IMG/VR virus record: IMGVR_UViG_3300006329_000045
Coordinates: 1 to 41,818 of that record
Length of the DNA: 41,818 nt
Strand: one strand, 5' to 3'
DNA from: a virus
Below, piece after piece: positions 18,354 through 26,580 of this stretch. A program made the position numbers and the translations under genes. The first letter of the stretch is position 1. Every line of letters begins with the position of its first letter. The notes beneath the pieces were generated by a model. It saw only the letters and a list, made by a program, of their open reading frames with translations. It was not told where the DNA came from and did not search any database.

Positions 18354-19643
18354 TTAAACTCCGAAAGAATCTCGTACAAGTGAAAGATGTGTTCTCATGG
18401 TTTCGTCATATCCAATATGGCGTAACTCAAAGATAATATAACGCCCTGATTGGTTTTTGTCAACCTCACCGTCTGCACCATATATCTCTATCGAAATAAT
18501 GTCACCAGCTCGTAACTCAAGGTTTGACATACATGTCCCAGTTAGTATTTGACCAGTAAAAACACCGAATCTACTAACTGCTTGTCCAACTGTTTCAAGG
18601 AACATTAACTTGTCGCTAGTGTTGTCTTGATCAGATCCTAAGAACAAATCTTTAGTATATGCAATTGTCATAGTACGTGTTGATACATCTGACAATGCTG
18701 ACTTATATAGTTCAGGTAAGTCCTCCTGGGCAGCAACTTTCTGCCATTTTGCATAATTATCCTTTATATTATATCTATATGTGTCTACTTCACAATCTAC
18801 AACATCAAAGAAATCTATCTCTCCAGAATAGAATCCTTGATCAAAATTCTCCATTATATTTAATGTTTTAGGGAAATTTATAGCTTGTAATCTAAATGCT
18901 TCATCTGCACCACCACCAGTACCTTGACCAACACTATATGCAGCAGCTTGTCCACTTTGTCCAGCAATAGAATCAAATGATCTAAATTGATATGAATCAT
19001 ATCCTTCCCAAAAGAAATAACCAGCACTAACATTAGCACCACCTGACTTTGAAGTTTTCTGATCCATAGATATAAACTTATTTCTAGTCCATACTAAAAC
19101 TTCATATGGTTTTGAATTAGGTGGTATAAATGTAACCTTATTATAACTATCATCTATACCATCTAAATCTATTGGTTTCTTAGATTTTAATTCCTTTTCT
19201 ATAACATCCTTAACTAATTCTTTAGCACTAATAGATGTATATTTCTTACCAATTCTTGTAACAGCATTATTCAAAGCATCTTCTCTACAAAGTTCAATAA
19301 CGAAGTCCTTTTTAGTATCATTTACTTCTTTACTATGAACTTGATATATGAATAAAGATCCATTTGCAGATTCTCTTGTAAACTCTAATCTCTTATCACT
19401 AAACTCATCAAATACAACAATTTCAATCTCTTCCATACCATAGATTGCTTCAAATAAACTAGAAGTAGTATCCTCAATCTTAAGTGTAACAGTTAAATAC
19501 TTCTGCATTAATCCTTCAGAATATTCAAACTGTTTAATTGCTGATACATCAATAGCTACCTTCTCTTTCTTACCTTCATGTGGATGAATAAAAGCAGATT
19601 CTATCTCAAAACTATTCGTCTGTAATGGATCACTAAGGTTCAT
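18354..19643 (-). CDS. 27: Baseplate hub subunit gp27-like
   Basis: 429 residues. Beta-rich, with the order expected of gp27/VgrG N-terminal hub proteins: an N-terminal barrel (IDVSAIKQFEYSEGLMQKY...LTVTLKIED), a middle region with a glycine/serine/alanine-rich loop (~230-255), and a final barrel (ELRAGDIISIEIYG, SGRYIIFELRHIGY) where ligand-type hub domains often end. It should form the trimeric hub linking the tail tube to the gp5 spike. It overlaps the upstream 887-residue gene by 4 bases (ATGA) and precedes CP12. The T4 numbering is from gene order and general similarity. Confidence 0.78.
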   Translation of the reverse strand: MNLSDPLQTNSFEIESAFIHPHEGKKEKVAIDVSAIKQFEYSEGLMQKYLTVTLKIEDTTSSLFEAIYGMEEIEIVVFDEFSDKRLEFTRESANGSLFIYQVHSKEVNDTKKDFVIELCREDALNNAVTRIGKKYTSISAKELVKDVIEKELKSKKPIDLDGIDDSYNKVTFIPPNSKPYEVLVWTRNKFISMDQKTSKSGGANVSAGYFFWEGYDSYQFRSFDSIAGQSGQAAAYSVGQGTGGGADEAFRLQAINFPKTLNIMENFDQGFYSGEIDFFDVVDCEVDTYRYNIKDNYAKWQKVAAQEDLPELYKSALSDVSTRTMTIAYTKDLFLGSDQDNTSDKLMFLETVGQAVSRFGVFTGQILTGTCMSNLELRAGDIISIEIYGADGEVDKNQSGRYIIFELRHIGYDETMRTHLSLVRDSFGV

Positions 19644-22303
19644 AATCGTGGTTGTAGAGATGAATTTCTAGCAGCTGGAGACATTGTAGAACTCTTTTGG
19701 CTATTTAGAGACATTTTGTTATTATCTGTTGATTGTTGATTCTTTTGTGCAGTAGATACACTCTTTGTGTTTATACTTTCCATTGCTTGCATCATTTTAT
19801 CTGTTACTGACTGACCTTTTTCTATAGAAGCATCTTTAACTTCATCTGGTTTTACATTCATACCATCAAAGTCAAATCTATTACCTGTATAGTGATCAGC
19901 AATACCAAGTAATCCACGTTTAAGACCACTACCTAAAGCACTTCTAATACCTTTTAACTTTTCTCTTCCCTTACTTATAGTATCTTTTACAGCACCAAAT
20001 GTAGTAGTACCAGTAGTCATAGTTGTACTAGTACTTCCTTCAGATATTTGACCAGATTGTGTTATAGCTGCATGTATATTAGGATAGTCCTCCTTAACTT
20101 GTTGGAGATTCATTGTTGTCCCACCAACATTAACTACTTTATCTCCCCCACCACTAGCAACTCTATCTTTTAATTCTTGCTTTTTGGTCTGGAAATCTTG
20201 TTTTAGTTGTTCACCTCTTGAAAGATCTTCACCATCCTTACCATCCTTACCCATCATTCCACGAATACCTTTAATCGCTCCAGCAAAAGGATTCAGAGGA
20301 CTCATGGCTAATTTCTTCATGGTATCACTCTTCATCAACTTACCTAATGGTTTAGATATTCTCTTACCAATCTTTAAAGCTTTCTTTGCTACTAAGTTAG
20401 GTAATTTAAAGATTGACTTTGCTGGACTAACAACTTTCTCAAGTACTTTCTTTCCAATACCACCAATATCTGTTTTACCAAGTTGAGATAATCCAGTTTT
20501 AGTATTTGTACTTTTTGAAGTTGGACCAGGTTTACTAACTGATTTCGATGGTATTTTTGGTTGTTTACCTAAGTTGCCACCACCACTCTTACTATTAACA
20601 GAAGGTGAAGGTTTGATTACACCACCTTCTTTAAATTGAGGAACTTCTTGCTGACCACCATCATTAGGTTCCATTCCACCAAAGTTAGATGTCTCTCGTG
20701 GAGTAGGAGTACTTAAGAATTTATTAGTGTCAATTTTACCACCTTCACCTACAGTTTTTTCATCTTCTGGTTTATCTGGTGCTAGTTTAGGTTCTCCAGC
20801 AGTATCTACTTCTGCTTGAATATCAGCAGCTTGTTTCTCTGCATCAGCTAATTCTTTCTCTTCACCCTTAGTTGGATCTTGTTTATCTAATTCTTTTTCT
20901 TGATCTTCAATTTCATCTGCTTGATCATTAAGCATATTATGCATTGAATCAATAAACAATGGAGTAAGGAACATAGCTAACCAAGTTCCCATAGTATCCA
21001 TCAGCATCTTTTCAAGCCAACTTTCATTATTATCTTTATCTTCTTTTAAGTTGTCATCTGTACCTTTAGAACCTGGAAGTGCTTTCTGATCACTATCAGG
21101 TGGTCCTTCAATATTCCTTTCTCTTGTCTTGGCACCGATTGAGGTGTCCATTTGTTTATCAACTTTCTTTCTTAACTTAAACCTATCTTTTGAAATCTTA
21201 TAAAGATCAAATATTGCTTTTCTAGTTTTAATTATATTTTCTAATACTGATTTCATTCCTCCTGTTAAAGGAGATCCACTACCTTTCTTAGGTTTTGCTT
21301 TACTACCAAATCCTACTCCAGTTTTACCTCTAGTTTTCCTTCTCTTTTTACCATCAGCAATAGGAAGAGCTTTATCACCTTCAGTACTACCTTCATCTAA
21401 TACCTCAGGTTCTATTACATCTGCTTTTGCTTTCTTTTCTTGTTCATCCTGTTCTATTGACTCATCACGTTTCTTCATAAGACCCGTAATATCATCATAC
21501 CATGGTGTCTTATCTTTAGGGAATGGTATATTTGGATCTTTATCTATTTGATCTCTTAAATCATCTATACCTCTTTTAGCCCATGGAATATCACGATGAT
21601 CCATTGGATCACCTTCCCAATCTTCATCTGGATCCTTATCCCAACTAGTATCTTGCATAGGAGATACACTTGCTGGTAATGCTTTCTGCCCTTTTTTTCT
21701 TTCAATAGCAACATCACCAGGTTCCATACCCTTTGGTTTTGATGCCATAGTCAATCTATCAGTGAATGTACCATCCCATTCACCTATAGCTTTACCTATA
21801 CGTTTAGCACCACGAAGTCCACGTTTAGCACCAATACGTAGTTGTTGTTTTAATATATCTTTCTTTGATTTACCAGGAGGAATTCCACCACCATCTTTTG
21901 TTAATGCTCCTCCTGGTGATGGAACAATTGCTCCACCTTTAACAACAGGAGTTGATGGTTTCTGAGTTACAAGAGCACCACCTTTCTGTTGTGCTTCTTT
22001 AAGTAAACCATCCATTGATTTTCTTGGTTTACCTGATGGTATTGCAGCAACATCAATAGCATCTGTTTTATCACTTTTAGATGCTTTAGGTAATTTATTT
22101 GGAACTGGCTCAGCTGCCATTAAGTTAGCTAACTGAGATTTATTTAATTTCTTATATGGCTTACCAAATCCGTCAACACCATAGTCCATTGCCTTGACAT
22201 GGGTTTCTAACTTTGCCTGTAAATCTGTCTTACCTATACTTCTAAAGTATTCGGCTTGATCTAATACAGATCTTCTTTGTGACATCCATACCTTATCTGC
22301 CAT
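19640..22303 (-). CDS. Large low-complexity tail protein, tape-measure or hub candidate
   Basis: 887 residues, rich in K, G, P and D/E. The N-terminus (VLDQAEYFRSIGKTDLQAKLE) is helical; a long charged, proline-rich middle follows, with one hydrophobic segment near 440-460 (TMGTWLAMFLTPLFIDSM); the C-terminal part has basic amphipathic helices and a serine/glutamine-rich tail. It lies between the 593-residue tape-measure-like gene and gp27, the region occupied by T4 genes 28 and 29. Tape measure, hub or ejected internal protein are all possible. The gap to the upstream gene is 2 bases. Confidence 0.55.
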   Translation of the reverse strand: MADKVWMSQRRSVLDQAEYFRSIGKTDLQAKLETHVKAMDYGVDGFGKPYKKLNKSQLANLMAAEPVPNKLPKASKSDKTDAIDVAAIPSGKPRKSMDGLLKEAQQKGGALVTQKPSTPVVKGGAIVPSPGGALTKDGGGIPPGKSKKDILKQQLRIGAKRGLRGAKRIGKAIGEWDGTFTDRLTMASKPKGMEPGDVAIERKKGQKALPASVSPMQDTSWDKDPDEDWEGDPMDHRDIPWAKRGIDDLRDQIDKDPNIPFPKDKTPWYDDITGLMKKRDESIEQDEQEKKAKADVIEPEVLDEGSTEGDKALPIADGKKRRKTRGKTGVGFGSKAKPKKGSGSPLTGGMKSVLENIIKTRKAIFDLYKISKDRFKLRKKVDKQMDTSIGAKTRERNIEGPPDSDQKALPGSKGTDDNLKEDKDNNESWLEKMLMDTMGTWLAMFLTPLFIDSMHNMLNDQADEIEDQEKELDKQDPTKGEEKELADAEKQAADIQAEVDTAGEPKLAPDKPEDEKTVGEGGKIDTNKFLSTPTPRETSNFGGMEPNDGGQQEVPQFKEGGVIKPSPSVNSKSGGGNLGKQPKIPSKSVSKPGPTSKSTNTKTGLSQLGKTDIGGIGKKVLEKVVSPAKSIFKLPNLVAKKALKIGKRISKPLGKLMKSDTMKKLAMSPLNPFAGAIKGIRGMMGKDGKDGEDLSRGEQLKQDFQTKKQELKDRVASGGGDKVVNVGGTTMNLQQVKEDYPNIHAAITQSGQISEGSTSTTMTTGTTTFGAVKDTISKGREKLKGIRSALGSGLKRGLLGIADHYTGNRFDFDGMNVKPDEVKDASIEKGQSVTDKMMQAMESINTKSVSTAQKNQQSTDNNKMSLNSQKSSTMSPAARNSSLQPRL

Positions 22304-22305
22304 AG

Positions 22306-24087
22306 TTAGTTACCTACTATCTTCTTGCCCCATACAGCATATGCTTCTTTTTCACTACCACCAACATTAACTGGAATTGGGAAAGGTAATAATTGTGGTT
22401 TTTGAGTAGATGCACTTGGTATAGAACCTATAACCTCTATTAATGGAGGTACAACTTCAGATAAATCTGGTTCTGGTTCTGGTTCTATGTTATTTAGTTT
22501 AGGTGATGTAGGTTGTGCAGTATCAGGTGTTATTTGATCTGGACTATCACCTTTAGGTGAATTATATTTAGAAATGAAATTGTCCAAATTCTGCATAGTA
22601 GTATGCACAGCACCTTTGTTAATAGTATTAGATTTACTAAACTTATTCTTAATATGACTAAACAACTTCATACCCATACCTATAGGTGTACGCTTGAGAT
22701 ATGATGTAACTCCTGATTTCAAATTATTCCATAATCCTTGTTTCTTTTCTTCTTTAGGAAGCATCTTTTCTATATCTGCAGGTTGATCACCTTTTAAATC
22801 TTTTGTTTCTCTTTCTAATTCAGCACTTTCTTGTTCTGTTTCTTTTGGTAATGCTTCACTAACCATATCACCAAGTAATGGTGCAACAAACCATGCCAAT
22901 CTACTCTTAGGAACGATATACTCATCCTCTTTACCCTCACCCACCATGATTAATTGAGGTTTCTTAACCTTAGCACCTTCTTTAGCACCCCCAGTGAACA
23001 TGTTATACAACCATCCACCAATAAATTCACCAATAAAACTACCAACTAAACCACCAACAAATAGACCTACTTTAGCACCACTAAGACCACCAAGCCATGT
23101 TCCAACACCAGGAATAGGTATAAAACTACCTAATGCTGCTCCGATAGCAGGACCTGCCAATAAACCAAGTTTCATACCTACGAAAGCACCAAGACCAGAT
23201 CCTACTGCTTTAACTCCTGCTTGTGGAAGAGGTTCCTTAAATATAAAGTAATTTATAGCAAAATCAATTAGAGCACCAACGATTGCTATTCGTTTCAAAC
23301 CTGGTGCTACAGCACCTTTATAAAAGTTCTTAAACATCTGCAGCATACCTTTAGTAGCTGTTTTCTCAGCAGTTTTCTTGGCAATTTGCTTAGTACCTAT
23401 CTTAGCAAGTCCTTTACCAGTAACTTTACCCCATACATTCTTTGCTAAATTCTTTGCACCACTTAATAAAGGTTTAGCTGCTCTATTCCAAACAAACTTT
23501 GCTGCTTTCTTAGGTAAACTTGTTATAAATCTTCTTAATTGTCTAAAAGGTCTTAATAAAGTTCTCCAAGCACGTTTAGCTATTAATTTCCATTTCCTTA
23601 GAAAACGAGCTACCTTTCTAACTAACTTTATTCCCTTCTTACCTATTAATCTCTTTATTCCGTTCTTTAATCTTTTCCAAACTGCTTTCCATGCATTTCT
23701 AAGCATGTTTCTGATCAATCTACGAAAACCCTTATCTAGATTTAATGCATAATCCGTTTCAAGTTCTTTCTTTTTCTTCATACGCCTTGAAAAGGCAGCA
23801 GAATGCACAACTTTATCTTTACCAAGCTTTAATGAACCAAACCTTTTACGTTCATAATCTAATTGTGCTTTAGTGATAGAAAGTAGTAATCTAGCAACTT
23901 TTGCTAATTCAGCAGTTTCTTTCTTTAAACTACCTTCAGCTTTTGTATCACTCTTCTCTTCTTCCTCTGGAGGTTTATCTGGATGTTTTCCGAAAACTGC
24001 AGTTTTGACATCATGAATTGACTTCACGAGATTAGTATAACCTCGCATAGCTAAAGAATCTTTATTTGACTTTAAGAGTGCAGTCAT
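22306..24087 (-). CDS. Putative tape-measure/hub protein with glycine-zipper membrane region
   Basis: 593 residues, close to T4 gp29 (590). Residues ~100-260 are a chain of very basic amphipathic helices rich in K, R and W. Residues ~290-370 are a glycine-zipper hydrophobic region (GLGAFVGMKLGLLAGPAIGA, IPIPGVGTWLGGLSGAKVG), typical of tape-measure proteins that enter the host membrane at ejection. The C-terminal part is polar and proline-rich. The start is immediately after the gp51-like frame (TAG ends at 24088). Function is inferred from composition, size and gene order; it could also be a gp28-like hub protein. Confidence 0.6.
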   Translation of the reverse strand: MTALLKSNKDSLAMRGYTNLVKSIHDVKTAVFGKHPDKPPEEEEKSDTKAEGSLKKETAELAKVARLLLSITKAQLDYERKRFGSLKLGKDKVVHSAAFSRRMKKKKELETDYALNLDKGFRRLIRNMLRNAWKAVWKRLKNGIKRLIGKKGIKLVRKVARFLRKWKLIAKRAWRTLLRPFRQLRRFITSLPKKAAKFVWNRAAKPLLSGAKNLAKNVWGKVTGKGLAKIGTKQIAKKTAEKTATKGMLQMFKNFYKGAVAPGLKRIAIVGALIDFAINYFIFKEPLPQAGVKAVGSGLGAFVGMKLGLLAGPAIGAALGSFIPIPGVGTWLGGLSGAKVGLFVGGLVGSFIGEFIGGWLYNMFTGGAKEGAKVKKPQLIMVGEGKEDEYIVPKSRLAWFVAPLLGDMVSEALPKETEQESAELERETKDLKGDQPADIEKMLPKEEKKQGLWNNLKSGVTSYLKRTPIGMGMKLFSHIKNKFSKSNTINKGAVHTTMQNLDNFISKYNSPKGDSPDQITPDTAQPTSPKLNNIEPEPEPDLSEVVPPLIEVIGSIPSASTQKPQLLPFPIPVNVGGSEKEAYAVWGKKIVGN

Positions 24088-24282
24088 CTACATTCTACGT
24101 TGTTTTGCTTCTTGTATCTTTTTCTTTTCCTCTTCCAAGTGTTGCCTTAATAAGTCAACGTATATGTCTCTTTCCCAAGGAAGCATATTATTAATATCTG
24201 CAAAGCTATACTTATGATGTTGCATCAAACCAAAATTGATCCTTATATGGATTTCAAGTGAGGTATGGAAGAGGGCTACATG
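24088..24282 (-). CDS. 51: gp51-like frameshift extension of gp26
   Basis: 64 codons in the -1 frame relative to gp26, entered at the slippery site 24282-24288 and ending at TAG 24088-24090. The sequence includes FHTSLEIHIRINFGLMQHH and MLPWERDIYVDLLRQ, then a charged helix; FHTSLE-type starts are a feature of small T4-type gp51 proteins. There is no ATG before the conserved part; the first in-frame ATG (24225) would give 45 residues without FHTSLE and has a poor ribosome site. The best model is therefore a gp26-gp51 fusion of 296 residues made by frameshifting, plus free gp26. gp51 is a catalyst of baseplate hub assembly. Confidence 0.72.
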   Translation of the reverse strand, partial: HVALFHTSLEIHIRINFGLMQHHKYSFADINNMLPWERDIYVDLLRQHLEEEKKKIQEAKQRRM

Positions 24283-24977
24283 AAAAAATTGGACAACCCC
24301 TCAATTGTATAAGAACTTTCGACCTTAGTATTGGGATTTCTTATCTTAACGGTATGCTTAAGTGATGGCATAGTTTCAAAGAATGTCTGAATTTTAGCAA
24401 ACTGCTTACTATTCATTGATTCAATAAATTCTTCAAACTCATTGTCTGAAGTTGTAGAAGAATCCCAAACATCTTCTTCATTATAAATCTTAGCAATTGA
24501 TTTTGATATAAGTTTAAATGTATCATCTATTGTTTCTTCTTGTATAGCAAGAGAATCAATATTTGGATACTTCATTTCAACCCAAAGATCATCATTAATT
24601 TGTATTTGATTAGTATGTTCTTTATCATACTTCACTTTGATTTTATCAATAGGTATTCTAGTTGTAACCTCAGTTGTATTATCATCAGGGCAAATCAATT
24701 TAACATCAATTGTTTCACCTATAGATTTAGCCCTAATATTTAAAAAGATATATTCAACATCGAAAGATGCAAGATCCTGTACTTTAATCCCCTTTGTTAA
24801 AATACATGCTTCCATAAGATCCTGCATTGCCAATGAAATTTGTTTGTCATCTTCTGACTCCAATGCCAACAAGAGAATCTTTTCTTCTTTGACCAAAAAT
24901 GGTCTATACTTTATTTTCTTTTTAGTTGATGGTACAGTCAACTCATAGGTCGGGGTATTTAACGACGGTAATGCCAT
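24276..24977 (-). CDS. 26: Baseplate hub assembly protein gp26-like
   Basis: 233 residues. The start MALPSLNTPTYELTVPSTKK and the section KYRPFLVKEEKILLLALES fit the T4-type gp26 baseplate family. Further hallmarks are DLMEACI, FDVEYIFLNIRAKSIGE and the ending SYTIEGLSNFF. Gene order (next to gp51 and the tape-measure genes) supports it. The last two codons before the stop contain a -1 slippery sequence, so a fraction of product is probably extended by 64 gp51-like residues. This resembles the two-product tail-assembly chaperones of other tailed phages. The ATG is 21 bases after the upstream gene. Confidence 0.85.
   Translation of the reverse strand: MALPSLNTPTYELTVPSTKKKIKYRPFLVKEEKILLLALESEDDKQISLAMQDLMEACILTKGIKVQDLASFDVEYIFLNIRAKSIGETIDVKLICPDDNTTEVTTRIPIDKIKVKYDKEHTNQIQINDDLWVEMKYPNIDSLAIQEETIDDTFKLISKSIAKIYNEEDVWDSSTTSDNEFEEFIESMNSKQFAKIQTFFETMPSLKHTVKIRNPNTKVESSYTIEGLSNFFM
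24282..24302 (-). promoter_or_regulatory. Probable -1 programmed ribosomal frameshift site
   Basis: Codons AAT TTT TTC ATG TAG end gp26, so the heptamer T TTT TTC (24282-24288) has the X XXY YYZ form two codons before the stop. A purine-rich GAGGGG lies 8 bases upstream (24297-24302), like the Shine-Dalgarno stimulator of bacterial dnaX frameshifting. Slipping back one base enters the open gp51-like frame directly. Confidence 0.7.
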
Positions 24978-24998
24978 AATTTATGATATAGTTATATT

Positions 24999-25664
24999 CT
25001 ATATATCGACTTCAGCGATATCTTTTTCTTCTCTCAAAACTTCAAAATAAAAGTTTGCCATAAATTTAACTGGTTGGTTAGGACCATTACTATAAGTCAT
25101 ACTAGATACAGTATAAGGAAAGGCATTAATTAATCTATATCTAGATACTACCTTATCTCCTGTTTCAATCTTATCAATAATAAGATCTGCAGTATAATCA
25201 TCATAATAATTAGTTCTTATAAAACTATCGGGTGATGCACGTCCTCTAGAAGCTGCTATATCACTTTCATCATGCTGAAATATAAATTCACCCCATTTTT
25301 GAATTATTTTATATGGAGTATGGTCATAATCCATCATAAATGTTATCTGACACTCTGGAAATGACTTAGTATGAGCATACTTCATATTAATACCAGGAAC
25401 TGCACCTCTTAAATCACCAGTAGCAATACTATATCCAGGAACTTGTACTTCATCGGCAAGGAAACTAATCTTTTGCGTTTGTTGTGTATCTAGATCACCT
25501 GCAAATTTCCTTTCCATAGTAATTGGTTGTTCAGTAGGTGAATATCCTAATGCTTCACCAAGAGAACGTGAACCTGTTTTAGGTAAAAAAGCTATCTGAT
25601 ACCTATTTGAATTGGCAATACCAAATTCACCTACTATATTCTTTCTAATATCTTCTATTTTCAT
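24999..25664 (-). CDS. Tail-tube-fold protein, gp54-like baseplate tube initiator candidate
   Basis: 221 residues. The beta-rich pattern (RYQIAFLP, ISFLADEVQVPG, CQITFMMDYDHTPYKIIQKW, YRLINAFPYTVSSMTYSNG, KFMANFYFEV) is that of the gp19/gp54 tail-tube fold, with a conserved NAFP-type segment before the last strands. Position at the head of the hub operon and opposite gp48 favours gp54, which starts tube polymerisation; T4 gp54 is larger (320 residues), so a second tube-like protein is an alternative. It is the first gene of the minus-strand hub operon and has late promoter boxes 20-35 bases upstream. Confidence 0.68.
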   Translation of the reverse strand: MKIEDIRKNIVGEFGIANSNRYQIAFLPKTGSRSLGEALGYSPTEQPITMERKFAGDLDTQQTQKISFLADEVQVPGYSIATGDLRGAVPGINMKYAHTKSFPECQITFMMDYDHTPYKIIQKWGEFIFQHDESDIAASRGRASPDSFIRTNYYDDYTADLIIDKIETGDKVVSRYRLINAFPYTVSSMTYSNGPNQPVKFMANFYFEVLREEKDIAEVDI

Positions 25665-25671
25665 CTAAATA
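25665..25671 (+). promoter_or_regulatory. Late promoter box candidate, plus strand
   Basis: CTAAATA on the plus strand, 28 bases before the ATG of gp4. It would make the 25664-25700 gap a divergent late promoter region serving both structural operons. Confidence 0.5.
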
Positions 25672-25685
25672 GCTTTGAGATGGTT

Positions 25686-25698
25686 TATTTATATTTAG
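25686..25698 (-). promoter_or_regulatory. Late promoter boxes, minus strand
   Basis: Minus strand CTAAATA (25692-25698) overlaps TATAAATA (25686-25693), about 20 bases before the tail-tube-fold ATG at 25664. Both match T4-type late -10 boxes. Confidence 0.7.
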
Positions 25699-25699
25699 T

Positions 25700-26134
25700 A
25701 TGGCATACTCTGGAAAATACAGACCCTCTAATCCTAGAAAGTATAAAGGTGATCCAACTAATGTAATTTATAGGTCATTATGGGAACGAAAGTTCATGCA
25801 GTGGTGTGATTTAAACACAAATATATTAGAATGGGGGTCTGAAGAGTTCTTTATACCATATCGTTCTCCAGTTGATAAAAGAGTTCATAGGTACTTTCCT
25901 GACTTCTATGTAAAATGTCGTACCACACATGGTACTACAGCAAAATACGTTATTGAGGTAAAACCACTAAAACAGACATCTCCACCAGAGAAGAAGAAAA
26001 GAGTAACTAAAAAGTATTTAACAGAAGTTACTAGATATGCCATTAATGAAGCAAAATGGCTGGCTGCTAAAAAGTATTGCAATCAGCGAAACATGGTATT
26101 TAAGATACTAACAGAAAAAGAACTAAGGGTATGA
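25700..26134 (+). CDS. 4: Head completion nuclease gp4
   Basis: 144 residues. YRPSNPRKYKGDPTNVIYRS and LWERKFMQWCD are the opening signature of T4-type gp4 head-completion proteins. A PD-(D/E)XK-type core is visible: E29 (LWERK), PDF with D68, and IEVK with E86 and K88 (approximate numbering). gp4 acts on filled heads, probably trimming packaged DNA, before tail joining. It is first in the only plus-strand operon and overlaps the next gene by 4 bases (ATGA). Confidence 0.85.
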   Translation: MAYSGKYRPSNPRKYKGDPTNVIYRSLWERKFMQWCDLNTNILEWGSEEFFIPYRSPVDKRVHRYFPDFYVKCRTTHGTTAKYVIEVKPLKQTSPPEKKKRVTKKYLTEVTRYAINEAKWLAAKKYCNQRNMVFKILTEKELRV

Positions 26135-26580
26135 GTATTCTTACTATAATAAAAGAGAAGAAAATAACAAATAGAGCAAAACAAAGAACGGAAGCGTTTA
26201 ACTACCTCTTTGATCATGCAGTAGATAGCGTAACACCTGCTCAATTTTACCTTTTTGAATATAAACCAAAATTCCTTAAAAGATTAGATCATTGGGATAG
26301 ATATCCAATGGTACTTGTAGGTGATCCTACCCCTAATGGGTTCTATGGTGCTAATCTACATTATATGCCACCAGCAAATAGAGTAAATTTAGCAGAATCC
26401 TTAATAAATAGTGGTGGTAATATACCTCGTTATATATGGCATAGATATATAATGGAGAAAGCAGATAATTTATTCTTTAAAATTCCAGAAGAAGATGTGT
26501 TAGAAATGGCAGCATTGCCATTAGAACAATTTTATGATAAGCGTAATAAATTTATTAGTGCCAAATCAGTTCAAAAATAA
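26131..26580 (+). CDS. Conserved T4-like phage protein of unknown function
   Basis: 149 residues. The N-terminus is helical and basic; the core has FYLFEYKPKFLKRLDHWDRY, then PMVLVGDPTPNGFYGANLHYMPP, a pattern I associate with a conserved protein of T4-like phages, without a known role. The overlap with gp4 (ATGA) and with gp48 (TAATG) shows tight co-translation with head-completion and tail genes, which suggests a virion or assembly role. Alternatives cannot be separated from sequence. Confidence 0.6.
   Translation: MSILTIIKEKKITNRAKQRTEAFNYLFDHAVDSVTPAQFYLFEYKPKFLKRLDHWDRYPMVLVGDPTPNGFYGANLHYMPPANRVNLAESLINSGGNIPRYIWHRYIMEKADNLFFKIPEEDVLEMAALPLEQFYDKRNKFISAKSVQK

Noticed and set aside
18350-18379. 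Upstream GTG or ATG-type extension of CP12 by ten codons
   Set aside because: It would overlap the gp27 coding end; the ATG at 18349 fits the usual start of phage CP12 proteins and the 4-base gap.
23378-23752. Plus-strand open frame opposite the tape-measure-like gene
   Set aside because: It is the complement of a lysine/arginine-rich helical region, which naturally yields open antisense frames.
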